A stretch of DNA of 64,000 bases, taken from the NCBI GenBank assembly GCA_025642065.1, contig JAODUP010000563.1, positions 432,547-496,546 on the forward strand, in the 5' to 3' direction. The position numbers and the translations under genes were made by a program. Shown in pieces: positions 52,394-63,531 of this stretch. This stretch comes from Paralvinella palmiformis. Its lineage: Eukaryota; Annelida; Polychaeta; Terebellida; Alvinellidae. Within the stretch, counting starts at the first letter, position 1; the number at the start of each line of letters is the position of its first letter. Under the pieces are notes generated by a model that was not told the DNA's origin, did no database searches, and saw only the letters and a program-made list of their open reading frames with translations.

Positions 52394-52568
52394 TGCCTCT
52401 GTGGTCTAATTGGTAGCACATTGGACCACAGATCACTACCACCTGAGTTCGAATCTTACCATGGGCATAGCTGATTTTCATCTTTTACTTCGTTTCATTA
52501 CCTATGTAGGTCACTTGCCCCATTTGGCCTACCATGTGCACAAAAGTGGCTGTAAAACAGCAATCATA
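52394..52568 (+). repeat. tRNA-derived SINE family A, copy 4
   Basis: GCCTCTGTGGTCTAATTGG, box-B-like GAGTTCGAATCTTACC, GTCACTTGCCCCATTTGGCC and GTGCACAAAAGTGGC; the tail is CAATCAT. It sits between hAT-related sequence (left) and the 52587 repeat (right). Confidence 0.82.
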
Positions 52569-52586
52569 CAAAATTTGCAATTCATT

Positions 52587-52690
52587 AATTCCAGCACAGT
52601 TTTGTTCTGACTAGTAAAAAATATGGTTTCAATAGCTAGTAAAGTTTTGTTGGGCTAGTAAGAAATTTGTTGGGCAAGTGGATTCAGATT
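52587..52690 (+). repeat. Dispersed repeat with TTGTTGGGCTAG motif
   Basis: Reverse-complement relative of 9118-9210. Confidence 0.5.
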
Positions 52691-52699
52691 TTACTAGCC

Positions 52700-54580
52700 C
52701 AAGGGGCTGTTAAGGGTCTTGTCAACTGATCTCTCATATAACATATTAAATTGTACTTGTAAGATAACATTATCTGTATTATGGACAGTTGCTTCAGTCA
52801 GGCTTTCTCAATGTGAATTGCATACTGAACTATATCCAATATGCACACTATCTGACGCTAATACCAGAAAGGTGATTCTGTTTAACTATTATTGTAAGTC
52901 AGAATTTTGATTTTATCAAATTCAACTGTTGTTTTTACCAACTTTTCAACTTAATATCTTCAGAACCATAATAGTTAGCAATGTCCATTTCAATATCTGT
53001 ACTCTAGAGTAATAATAAAATGAATGGCAAGCATACACATATAACCTGTTATCAGAATTTAACCATTTTTGGGAGGACTTTTTTATGGGTTTATATCAGC
53101 ATGTGGGATAGGTGGTATGTCTATCTAATTATGTCATATGGATGTGCTCTGTTTTCTCTAAAAACTGATACCAGACTCAACTTCTAGCCAAATTTCCTTC
53201 CATGCTAAAATTAATTTTCAAACTAGGCATATTTTCGGACTCAAGACATAAAAAATTGTACATATACATGGTGCAAGTATTTATTTGATGTCACACAATA
53301 ATCCCTACACACTAGCAATGACTGGTGAAAGTTAGAAAATTATGGATTTAGGGAACAGTTTAATGTAAATATGATAGCTGGTGGTTAGAATTGTTTGTAG
53401 TGCATCTGATAGGGAATAAAATAATTGCTTGTTACATTATATATTACTTTAAAATATAAAATTTCTTTCCCCTCCCTTTAACAGTCGAGAGTTTTTTTTT
53501 ATCTTAACAGTAGAGAGTAAAAAAGTTATTACGTTTTATGTTAAATAGCTATGGCTTTTATGAAAATCCTCCCAAACAGTTGTAGGAGAAATAACAATAA
53601 TTGTGGGGATAGGACTGTATTGTTTGGAGTCACTGGTGTATGACAATGAAGAAGAACTGATATTCTGTCAGTTGTCACTTTTGGGATAAACAAAATTAAA
53701 TCATTTCAATATACTCAAATCTAATATGCAGTAGCAAATCACCAGGTTAAAGTTATATATATACGTACATCGCTCTAAATATGGGCCAATTAACAATTGC
53801 TCTTTCAATTTGATGCTAGCTCTGCCCAATTGTCACACATCACTACAACACACCACTGTCGTATCATTTATCATTATATAGGGTAGAAGTGGGGAGGTTC
53901 ATCTGCTTTACACTTTAATTGTTTAATGTTAGTGTTTGTGATACAGCAATTGACAAGAGGTACTTTTCTATTGGTCCCCAATATTTAATGTTCCTAATAT
54001 CGCATCAATCATGTGACTTGTGACAGGCATGAGTGTTCTCTGAGGAAAAACAAGAAAATTGGGGCAGGACTCAGTAAACCCTGAGGAAAAAAATTGGGGT
54101 TTTTAAATTTTTAGGACAATCTGATACTATTGAGTGGGGATAAAACATATCTTTCACAAAGAAAGAAATGCATACGCAGCCTTAGGCCCCTATATATGGA
54201 CAATCAGTGTGTGAAACTAATGTATAGCCTTACTGGAGGTCTAGTAAAATATTTTAATACTAGACTGGCTGTGCTAACACTAGACTGAGTGAGCGCAAAA
54301 GTTACATAGTTCAGACCTCCATGAAAATTAAACATTATCAGTTGATCATCGAGTTAATTATGCTGGTTTGTTTGCAATGCACCAATACACGTAAAAGTAA
54401 TTCTTTGGTTGTCAACATCCTTTTCAAATTTATCCAATGAAGGCGGAAGGAGAAAACTGAAATGCTCTGATGACACATCGGCACTCTCTAGACTGACACA
54501 GATTATAGTTTCTCTTGAGCTCAAACTGATATGGTTGTATATCATTTATGATGCCATTTAGTTCTGGAATAATTCTTTGT
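52700..54580. other. Intergenic, AT-rich
   Basis: No gene, RNA gene or recognised element found. ORFs are below 65 codons and show no motif. Confidence 0.5.
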
Positions 54581-54599
54581 TCACATGTTTTTGTACGGA

Positions 54600-54736
54600 C
54601 TCTAAAGACTTCAGGTCAACCGGATACGCTGATGTGACATCAGCATTCGGGAGCTTCCAGTCATTATTTATTATATTTGTGACTATAGCTGTATTAGTCC
54701 TCAAAATTTGAAATGAAGGTGGACTATCCCTTTAAA
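54600..54736 (+). mobile_element. Right end of a TTAA-type MITE
   Basis: Ends TTAGTCCTCAAAATTTGAAATG then CTATCCCTTTAAA, matching the right end of 35165-35939. A left partner end was not found. Confidence 0.5.
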
Positions 54737-56090
54737 AGTGTCATTATCAATTAACAGCTAAATTTTATTACTAATAATTATTTTGATATCTAACTGCCTT
54801 GGAATCCTCATACCTCACATTATTTTAGCAATGTGAATCATTGCATCACATACAAGTGGTACTCAACAACCAATCACAACCAGATAAATGACGTAGCTCA
54901 TTAATAATTTATCAGCAACAATGTCGATGGTTGCAAGTCCAATCATTGATCGTTCAAATTTCTCAGCTATTTTGTCAATAAATACACATTAATATACTTA
55001 TTAATATGCGGTATGGATCGGATGGATATTCTATTTGCAACTTCGAATATTTTCCCACTTTTTGATTTGATATTTCAATCATATAAGCAAATATCATTTG
55101 AATATTTTCCTCCATATTGTCGCAAAACCAGCCCCGCCTAGTGATGTTATTCCGAACAAATGGACAATATCACAAACATCAAAAGCTGCAGACAAGAGAT
55201 TTCATTTGTGTGTCACACCAGGCAGAGTTCAACTTGAACAAAATGTTACAACTGCTGGTCATCAAAGAGTGACGTACCAGCAATGGTGCACGTGTGGTGG
55301 CCTGTCTGCCTCTAATCAATTCACTCGTGATGCTCAACAACGTGCGAATATAAGGCCCAGTAAAAGAGAAACTAGTTAAGTCATCCCCCATGGATACTCA
55401 CAACCTTTTCGGGGCCCTTGTTGTCACCTATTGGACACAGCCATGCAACCTTTTCAGCAACAGCTTCCTTTTAAAGTTTTATATACATGTATTTACAGAA
55501 ACTGCTGGTTTAACCATTTTCATATCTATATATGTTATTACAGAGTTTAAAATTGGAACAATATTGGCTTGTGGAGTGCTCCGGGAACCGCACTGTCAAC
55601 TCATAAAACAGTGATATATTATGTTCCAGCCTAAAAGTATTAAGTGTAATAAATTAAGAATGTTTTTATAAATGTTGTAGTCGATTCTCCCCACTTCTCT
55701 ATATATACTGGTATTATATAATTTTATATATCTTTTCTGGAACGAAGCTGTCTGGGCCAAGCTGTCAACCAACCCTACCAATCTAGATGGGTCTGTTGAT
55801 CTAGGCCCACATATTCTAAGTGGGTTAGCATTAAAATAGTTGCTCATACCATAATGTCAATGAGCCAAGATCGACGTGAGTCTTATCAATATATGTTGAT
55901 TTTGGCCCATTTTGCATTAAAGTGTTTATTGTAAATAAGTTTTTGGATGTCACCGATCTCAGCCCATCTGTGCGTTTTTCAACCAGGGGATTAGGTGCAT
56001 CAATGGGTATATTATGCACACGTTATGTTCACTGTTATGTGGAATATATATATAATCATTTACTAACAAATATTTTCAGAGTTACGCCAC
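54737..56090. other. Intergenic, contains an unassigned 93-codon ORF
   Basis: The + strand ORF 55098-55379 is the longest here. It has Gln/Thr/Arg-rich composition and a CTCGG segment but no family I recognise; the antisense frame is open too, so it may be chance or an old repeat. Otherwise AT-rich with nothing seen. Confidence 0.35.
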
Positions 56091-56104
56091 TTAGAAGTGC
56101 CATG

Positions 56105-56300
56105 GGGTAGCTTTAATTATGCCACTTTTGAAATCGTCCATAATTTTTAGCCCTGTTAGTACCCTGATAACTTTTGCCTGCATGAAATAGAAGGTGCACC
56201 CCTTCCATGGTTGGGAATACCATGCGGGCTGCCCTCCATGTAGCGTTCTCAAAGTCGAGGAACATCGGCTGTATTTGGCAATCTGGCAGCACAAAACATC
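56105..56300 (-). pseudogene. MULE-type transposase fragment (putative)
   Basis: One - strand frame reads MFLDFENATWRAARMVFPTM and then VHLLFHAGKSYQG. This resembles the MULE transposase core (DFE..A....FP......C.FH). Only about 60 codons are visible and both sides are lost. The region is clearly richer in GC than its surroundings. Confidence 0.5.
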
Positions 56301-56939
56301 ACCAGACACGGCCATGGTGGTGAGGTCAGCGGTCTCGGATAATTAGAAAGTGGAAAAGCACGTAGACATTTATGTAACCTTATATTTTTGTACGAAAACA
56401 CACATTTTATTATGCCAGCCATTTAATCATATATAACAATATGTATATATAAATATTATAGGCGTGGTCGTGGGCCGACATGGGCCTAGATTGACGCGAA
56501 TACTAAAATAGGCTTCTACACTCCGCAAAAGCCCTTTCTTTTACTGTAATATATTAACGACAATATACTTCACTTAAAATTGATACCATGATAATAGGAT
56601 GTTTATCAATCATTATAGATCACTAGTCATGATTAGATGCTGTCTGAGAAGGATGTTTACAAATTAACTCAACACGTGGATAGAGTCTAACCATAAACTT
56701 AGGCTATCTATCTAATTAGACCTCTATATCTGACCAAGAACTCATCTTAGTATAATTATTTGCTTTCTCACATAGTACAAATAGCTGATAATGATTAAAT
56801 CAATTATCCGGCACAGTAATACTATAAATACTTACCATAGGGGGGCATTAGCCTACTAGATCTACGATAATATGCAACTTAGTAGAAATAAATAGTTTTG
56901 CGAGCGTTACCCATGCCCTAGTTGCGGTTCTACTAATTA

Positions 56940-57020
56940 CCACCAACTAACGAGAAATGTGTCAATAATTGTTATTGATAAAAATTAAATGTGTCAATAG
57001 TTGTTATTGATAAAAATTAA
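56940..57020 (+). repeat. 32-bp tandem duplication
   Basis: AAATGTGTCAATARTTGTTATTGATAAAAATT occurs twice in a row (about 56957-57020). Confidence 0.85.
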
Positions 57021-57278
57021 ATTAAATAATAACAACCTATGAAATGTTTTGTTAATATTTATTAGACTATGGGTTATACAATTATAATGCCCCATGAAAC
57101 GAAAGAAATTAAAAGTTAAAAAGTTAAAAAATCATGGCAACCTCATTTTATAAATTCGGTCTCATATAGCAGACCTGGTTACAATATTTTTTTTAATTAA
57201 TCATGATTCTATTAAACTACATCAGGCATAATTTGTTTTGTGCATAAATATATTTCAGACATTACGGGCGAGTTAAAC

Positions 57279-57279
57279 G

Positions 57280-57352
<73 letters not shown>
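57279..57352. repeat. (CT)n(TA)n compound microsatellite
   Basis: (CT)13 then CTATCTATCTAA then about 18 TA units. Confidence 0.9.
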
Positions 57353-57354
<2 letters not shown>

Positions 57355-57506
57355 CGAATGTGTTTTCGCAAAATATACATTCGCCAAGTGTGATTTGAGT
57401 ACTTAATTATAGCTCTCAATAACCTTTTTTTTAAAATAAACACAATCATATAAACACACACATGAATATGTGTGTATGTTTGTCTTTGTGTTCGCAAACA
57501 AATTCT

Positions 57507-57560
57507 CAAAACAGAGTCTTAAACGGCGGTGAATATGACATGGTTGAGGCTATGATGTTT
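57507..57560 (+). repeat. Dispersed block shared with 16757-16815
   Basis: GTCTTAAACGGCGGTGAATATGACAT...TATGATGTTTACT matches ATCTTAAATAGCAGTGAATATGACAA...TATGACATTTACT in IRS intron 7; both lie after CA-rich runs. Confidence 0.6.
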
Positions 57561-57594
57561 ACTAACTAATATTAGTTTTTTTATTATCTAAACC

Positions 57595-57640
57595 ATTGGT
57601 TCCCAAAGTGTTTTGGTTTACCATCCCAGCCCTTGCATGG
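57595..57640 (+). mobile_element. Possible hAT-type terminal repeat
   Basis: CATTGGTTCCCAAAGTGTTTTGG resembles the widespread hAT end CAGTGGTTCCCAAAC. No partner end was located. Confidence 0.35.
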
Positions 57641-58348
57641 CTAGTACCAAGCTACAACCCCAACGCCCTCACATATTAAAACACACCCCATTCTTGGTAT
57701 TAGGTATGCTAAAACTTTAAAACAATCAATCTAATGCAATATCCACACATATATTATGCATTAAAAAATATAGCATGACTCGAAGTTTCATGGTTTATTT
57801 GAGAAGACACACACAATATGCGCATTGGTTTCTGGTAGAAATCTATATTTCAGTTGTTCCATAATTATAATATTGTTATAATATTGTTATTTGTTTAAAG
57901 TGTCGCATGAGGCCATATTATATTCTGGAACAAAAAAAAATGTTCTTAGTAAAATTAATGCCAAGTACAACAAAATGCAGTAGAAAAACATTACGCAATA
58001 TAAAAGTAGTATTTAACCAATTTATTTTAACATTTTTACTGGTTTAATAATATAAAAGGGTAAATTGTTCAGTGATTTTCAGCCTGTTCCTTTGCTTGGA
58101 AAGTAGCTGGGCGACTGCACTGAAGTATCGTTCCACTAAATACCCAGCTAGTCAGCCTAAGGTGGGCCACAGGTGGCATTATCTATATTTTGATCTTATT
58201 AACCCTTCTGCTTCATCTGATAAAAAAGAAAAAATGGAACATTGCTTAGTTGAAATTCTGGCATGAATGACTACAGATAGGTTTAAGTTGAGGCGATAAA
58301 ACATAATTAATCATACTATCATCACCCTTCAATCGTCAAGACATTTAT

Positions 58349-58795
58349 GTTGACCACATTCAGGTGGAAACTGCTACTATCAGCCCTGCCTTGTCTGTCC
58401 ACAATCTTTTGAACGTCACTTAACTATGGAAAATCATGCCCGAAAGGTTTGTTCTACTGCGTATCATCATTAGAGAAATATCACGTCCATTAAAAAGCGC
58501 CATAACTCATGATTCTATTGTAGCTCTGGTCGATATTTTTGTATCATGTAGACTGAATTACTGCAACTAGTATATAGTATATACAAAATATGTCAACCCA
58601 AATTATCACAGGGACCAACAAACATAACCACATAATTCCGATCTTAAAGACTCTACACTGGTTACCTGTGGAATTACGTATTAAGTTAAAGATCCTACTG
58701 TTTATTTTCAAAGTAATGAGTGATGTTGCACCCTCGTATATCAGAGATTTGAGCAGCAACTATGGTAAAATTTTATTCTATAAGCCTCCAGTTTA
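58349..58795 (+). pseudogene. CR1/L2-type LINE reverse transcriptase, 3' part (degenerate)
   Basis: Across frame breaks it reads HARKVCSTAYHHLRNI, DIFVSCRLNYCN, then IITGTNKHNHIIPILKTLHW and KVMSDVAPSYIRDL. This is the C-terminal region of CR1/L2-clade non-LTR polymerases (SRLDYCN, ITPVLK.LHWLPV, APSYL.DL). Several frameshifts and stops. Confidence 0.85.
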
Positions 58796-58799
58796 TGTA

Positions 58800-59690
58800 G
58801 CAGAGTTATATGTGGTACCGTGTCGAACGCTTTCGAAAAATCAAGGTATAATACAACAAAACATTTACTATCGTACAGTACGTAATTCTGTCCAGTGATC
58901 TAACGTCTTCAAAATTTGTAAGACTGTAAATCGCCTATTTCTGAATCCATATACTGTGCATCAGTTAGTAGGTTATTCCCGTCAAGGTGACACATAATCT
59001 ATTTCCTGATCATCTTCTCCGTCATCTTACACACAACAGAGGTAAGGGTGACCGGTCTGTTTCATTTTGACCTTTTTAAATAGTGGAGTAACATTGGCGT
59101 CCTTCCATGATTTGAGAACTCTAATTGCCTTCACTCATTGACTTCCGGAATATGCTAGTGCATTCTCTGAGCTCTCGTGAATGAATCTGATCTGGACACG
59201 GTGACTTGTCTGCCTTCATTGTTGCTAGTATAGCTTATCCACATCATCCTCAGTGATCTGTATGCTGTCTAGTTGATGGTCAAAATGACTATCTTCTAGC
59301 TGTGGAGATAGGTCTTCGTGCTCTCTGGTGAAAACGGATCCAAAATAATTATTCAACAACTCAGCCTTTTATTCGTCGTTTTGTGTTAGCTGGCTATCCT
59401 GTTTTTGTAGTGAACTCAGACTTTCCTTTGTTTCTATTTGATTATTTCATATCTCCGGAAAGCCGTAGCCTTTGTTTTTGCTTCTCTGGCTATCATCTTC
59501 TCGAAATTCTTTCTTAACGAGTTATTGACTTTCTGTGCTGTGTTATGTTTCCTACAGTATATATTGTAATTTTCTTTATGTCCAGTATTCAGGTACCGCT
59601 TGCAGACCCAATACTTCATTTTAGTAATTTTAATAGCATCCCTATTCATCCACAAAGATCTCCCCTCACTTGTTAGGTTTACTCTATACT
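58800..59690 (-). pseudogene. CR1/L2-type LINE, linker and 5' part of RT (degenerate)
   Basis: - strand, from 59690 downward: WMNRDAIKITKMKYW linker, KAELLNNYFGSVFTREHED, RPVTLTSVVCKMTEKMIR, and at about 58859-58809 the RT motif A YLDFSKAFDTVPH. Stops and frameshifts are present. The order fits a LINE ORF2 from linker to RT motif A; the rest of RT is not on this strand. Confidence 0.87.
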
Positions 59691-59754
59691 TGGGGATACA
59701 TGTTTCTATTACTGTGTCATTCTTTCACCCCCTCAAGGATCACCCCCCCCCCAA

Positions 59755-60245
59755 ATAGTCCCGGATCGTAAATCCGGGGTGATCCGGCACAGTCTTTGTT
59801 TAAACCTTGGAACTCCGTAACTAGTCCTTAACAATTCCTTGGTGATCCGCGGTGGTTCGGCCAATGCCCCGGAGGTTTTAAAATGTTTAAAACCTCCACA
59901 GTGGTCCGGGGAATTTTCTAATCCCTTGGTAATCCGCGTAGTCCATGGCTAAACCGTAATTAATCATCTGTTAGTGGCTCATCTGTACTGCTTCGGGACT
60001 TACAGTCACCGGGTATCATCCGTGGCGACACCGTGACTACACCGTGGTCATCCGGGGTAGTCCGGTGCTCACCCGGCATGTTCGGGACTCACCCGAGGCT
60101 ATTCCAGGTTTATCCTTGAAACACCGTGGGTAGACCTTGGCGACACCGTATCTAGTACGGGCCATCATACACCGGCATTATTCAGTCTCGTCCGGGAATA
60201 ACCCGGGGGTGAAACACCGTGACTACATCTTGGTTCAACGAGGCA
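59755..60245. repeat. GC-rich degenerate short-repeat block
   Basis: About 490 bp dense in CCG/CGG, built of loosely repeated pieces such as GGTGATCCG, GGTAATCCGCG, ACACCGTGACTACACCGTGG, TCATCCGGGGTAGTCCGGTG and CTCACCCGG, in an AT-rich neighbourhood. No ORF of note and no family recognised. A perfect 12-bp-arm hairpin sits at 59871-59897. Confidence 0.7.
59871..59897. repeat. Perfect hairpin GGAGGTTTTAAA-ATG-TTTAAAACCTCC
   Basis: 12-bp arms with a 3-bp loop, inside the GC-rich block. Confidence 0.95.
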
Positions 60246-60387
60246 GAAACCGAACGAACGAGTATGATGAATTCATTGAGGAAAAAAAACTCGGGGCTAG
60301 GAGACACCAGGAAAACTTAAATTGAAAATGTACTAATCCTACCAATTTTGTACTCGCCCCGGGCGAATGTCCAACCGTTAATTTCGA

Positions 60388-60389
<2 letters not shown>

Positions 60390-60458
<69 letters not shown>
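60390..60458. repeat. (CT)n(TA)n compound microsatellite
   Basis: CCCTCTCTCT... (about 15 CT) followed by G and about 18 TA units; the same architecture as at 57279 and 21768. Confidence 0.92.
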
Positions 60459-60459
<1 letters not shown>

Positions 60460-60554
60460 CATTACACATTTTCATTCACATCAGCTTTCGAACGGATCGG
60501 TAGTCAGTTTGACACAGGGTCATTAGTTATTAATCCGAAATATACTCTAGCTCC

Positions 60555-60705
60555 GCCATCCGCCACACTCGAATATCGAACAGCCGTTAACTGCACCTAC
60601 CCCCAACGTTTGATAGGACTCTATTTAGGCTAATCTGTCATGTCATGTCGCGATATATCACACAAAATGCACCAATGCTTTAAATTCAGTGATGTAAGCT
60701 TCTCT
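60555..60705 (+). repeat. Dispersed repeat, copy 2
   Basis: Matches 43225-43425: TCGAACAGCCGTTAACTG, TGATAGGACT, CTAATCTGTCATG, GATATATCACACAAAATGCA. Confidence 0.6.
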
Positions 60706-60719
60706 TAATGTTGGACAAT

Positions 60720-61280
60720 GCCACCAGCCAAATTATCCCTTAGATTACAAACATTACAATCCTCTTCCTACTTGTCACTATCACCAGTCAGATTGTCAAC
60801 AGTTTCAAGGCTCTCTACCGAAAAGGTCAACTCCGATGCATCGCTGATCAGATAGACACACACAGTGAAAATATATGTTACAGTAAGCAGTCATGGGACC
60901 AGATTAATCCCACTACCATCATAAACTGCTGGACACACACTGAAATGTTGTTTATTCTTATTCTGTACCGTAGAAACCAGATGATGAAAGGTTTATGTAC
61001 AGTGTACTAAGTGACTAAAAATATTTATAGAACTAATTCAGAGACATATCAACATGGGAGGTGTTTATAAGTATCATTGTAAACAAAATTATGTCCCATT
61101 AATAATGATAAATGTTTCTTTAGCAGAGGCCATTTACTACAAGTTTGACTTTTAAAATTCAACCTATAACTGTGTGTATCAAAATTAAATGTTTGATAAA
61201 TGTACATATTCAGTTATAGCTCACAATGCTGATCCTGATTCCAGAGAAGCACACGGTACTGGTATTTAAATTACTAATAA
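60720..61280. other. Intergenic, AT-rich
   Basis: Nothing recognised in this stretch. Confidence 0.5.
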
Positions 61281-61284
61281 GCAA

Positions 61285-61830
61285 GGTTGGCAAGTTTATG
61301 ACACAATGTCAAAAGCCATGGATTAATCCAGGGATTGTTATGTCATGTCATAAACAGGTTTATCATGGTTTATGACATGATACCATCATAAAGCATATTT
61401 ATTTTATAATATGTGTTTAGGCAACATAATTGTGAGATATTTCCCCTAGATATACCCGAAAAGTAGTTTTTAGAATGGCTTAAATTATTAATATGTTATT
61501 GATATAATATTGTAATATTAAAAGTAAAATTATTGTACATTAAGTTACCGGTAAGGCTTCATTGTTAGACTATGGTAATCATACACTGGTGTTTAGATTC
61601 AACTACATGATGGAAGGATGTAGAGAAATGTGGCGTACCACATGACTTTGTAGAACTGCCAATTCAGTTATTGTCAACTCCTGCTTCTTCAGCATCCATC
61701 AAGAGGATTAAGTTTTGGTGGCATCCACACAAAGATACGGAAATGCCTTGATAACAAGAAAATAGCCAAGTTGGTATTTTGTCACATGATCCTCCGAGGA
61801 CTTTGTGATTTTGATTATTGATGAGTGACA
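61285..61830 (+). mobile_element. hAT-type element remnant with transposase C-terminus
   Basis: Left end candidate GGTTGGCAAGTTTATGAC resembles the ends at 5841. From about 61675 to 61821 the + strand reads TPASSASIKRI, then after one frameshift FGGIHTKIRKCLDNKKIAKL and VFCHMILRGL, which is a hAT dimerisation domain ending in a stop. No right end identified. Confidence 0.7.
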
Positions 61831-62440
61831 TATCAAATGAACTGATTCAATTGTACATGTGTGAAAGATGTGAGAGTCTGTTGTGGTTACTGATTAAAAG
61901 ATTCCTACAAATTATTTATGTTATTAGTCAATTAGAAAAAAAAGTGAGAGATCAACATACAATATTATTTCATATTCATGTTTGTAATACATAAATATAC
62001 TAATTTTGATATAATGATAATCCACAACTGGTTCTAAGGAAAATAGATCAAAACTGAAAGCTAAAATATATTAATATATATAACAACATGGAAATATAAT
62101 TCATTAATGGGAAAGTTTATAGCAAGATAGATTGGGATTTCTATAACAAATTATGTAGTGGAGTTTTACAATTAAAAGAAGGGAAGATAACAAAAACTGC
62201 AATTAAATAACAGTGTCTTGTATATTTCCATATTTATCTGATTATAAGGAACAACATAAATTTGATTATTCAATCGTCCATAAAGAAGATCTAATTGAAC
62301 AACAATCAAGGTTGATAGTCAGATTTATGTAATGATTGTTTCTCAGTATATTCTCAGTATATGATCAAGCGGACAGAGTTTTTTCCCATATTATGAGTAA
62401 TTAGATTACACTGATATAGGAAATTTGTTAAATGTATAGC
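61830..62440. other. Intergenic, AT-rich
   Basis: Nothing recognised. Confidence 0.5.
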
Positions 62441-62449
62441 TATTATAAT

Positions 62450-63070
62450 CCCGACGTGTCATTCGCAGTATCGGAGATCTGCCTGAAATCCGCTGTTCTC
62501 GACCATGGGTCAAATAGATCAAGTGGATAGGCGCTTTAATTTAGATCCCACCACACCTAACTGCATATACTTAGGGACGCTAAATTAAGCGTGAATGAAC
62601 GTTCCCTTAGTGATGAACGGAAACGTATGAGGGTTAGCTGTTAGGTTCGAGTAAATCGTAGTATTTACTCAGGTTTGAGACGATATTTCGTTCTAGTCCA
62701 GTAATAATCCATTGTGCGGTATTGCTACTTTGTTTTTATTTTAGTTTAATCGCTTTAGTGAGTCCATACTGTGTTAGTGTGCATTCTCTTTGTTGTGGAC
62801 AAACTGTAATGTTTGTTAACACGCTGAGGCTATATATAGGGCTTGAAACTGTGTTAGTGTACATTCTCTTTGTTATGAACAAACTGTAATGTTTGTTAAC
62901 ACGCTGAGGCTATATATAGGGCTTGAATTTTCACTTAGGTTAGAGAAGAACTTCGACGCCAGACCAGTCGGACGTGTATTGATACGCGGTTCATATAGGT
63001 AGGATTTATTCAGCTATTCGAACCCAGAATAAAGCTGATTTTTCATTAGGGGTTTTTATTAGTTTCACAA
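62450..63070 (+). other. LTR-like or promoter-like segment
   Basis: Relatively GC-balanced stretch with a duplicated TATA unit (GCTATATATAGGGCTTGAA at about 62829 and 62909) and, downstream, AATAAAGC near 63029 followed by a T-rich run. This TATA to poly(A) spacing is what an LTR R region would look like. TG...CA borders with a target duplication could not be found, so this is tentative. Confidence 0.3.
62768..62927 (+). repeat. 80-bp tandem duplication with TATA motif
   Basis: ACTGTGTTAGTGTRCATTCT... starts at 62768 and 62848, differing at about three positions. Confidence 0.93.
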
Positions 63071-63404
63071 CATTAATACATATGTAATAATTATTTATAG
63101 AAAATTATTGACAATTATATCGTATTTGTTCCACAAAGTGTTACAATATAAAAACCCATTTCACGGTTTTAACGCCAATACGTTAAGCATTGTTAAACCG
63201 ACAATTCTTCAAACACGATTAAAATTAATATCATCAAAGGAAGTTCACAGTTTCTTCCTGAAAACTTTATTGAAATATGTAATTACTTGATGAAAAGGAA
63301 GAAACTGCTACCTCTCTTTGTCTTCATAACAGTTTTTTATTTAACAAAAATATAATTACGTTAATTGCATCAATCATAATTTACACTTTATAAACCGAAT
63401 TTTC

Positions 63405-63416
63405 CTAGTATAAAAG
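63405..63416 (+). promoter_or_regulatory. Candidate TATA box
   Basis: GTATAAAAGATA, a good TATAAAA match, about 120 bp before the candidate coding exon at 63532. Confidence 0.35.
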
Positions 63417-63531
63417 ATAAGACAACATGCCAGTTGTCATATGAACTTGTCTAACAGTGTTTAGCCTTAGCATTCATCTAGAATATACTTTGTATCAACT
63501 ATTGATTGCCGTTGTTTCTCACACCTCCATC

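Noticed and set aside
58349..59690. Twin-priming 5' inversion of a LINE
   Set aside because: The two halves face each other, which is the reverse of the orientation twin priming produces.
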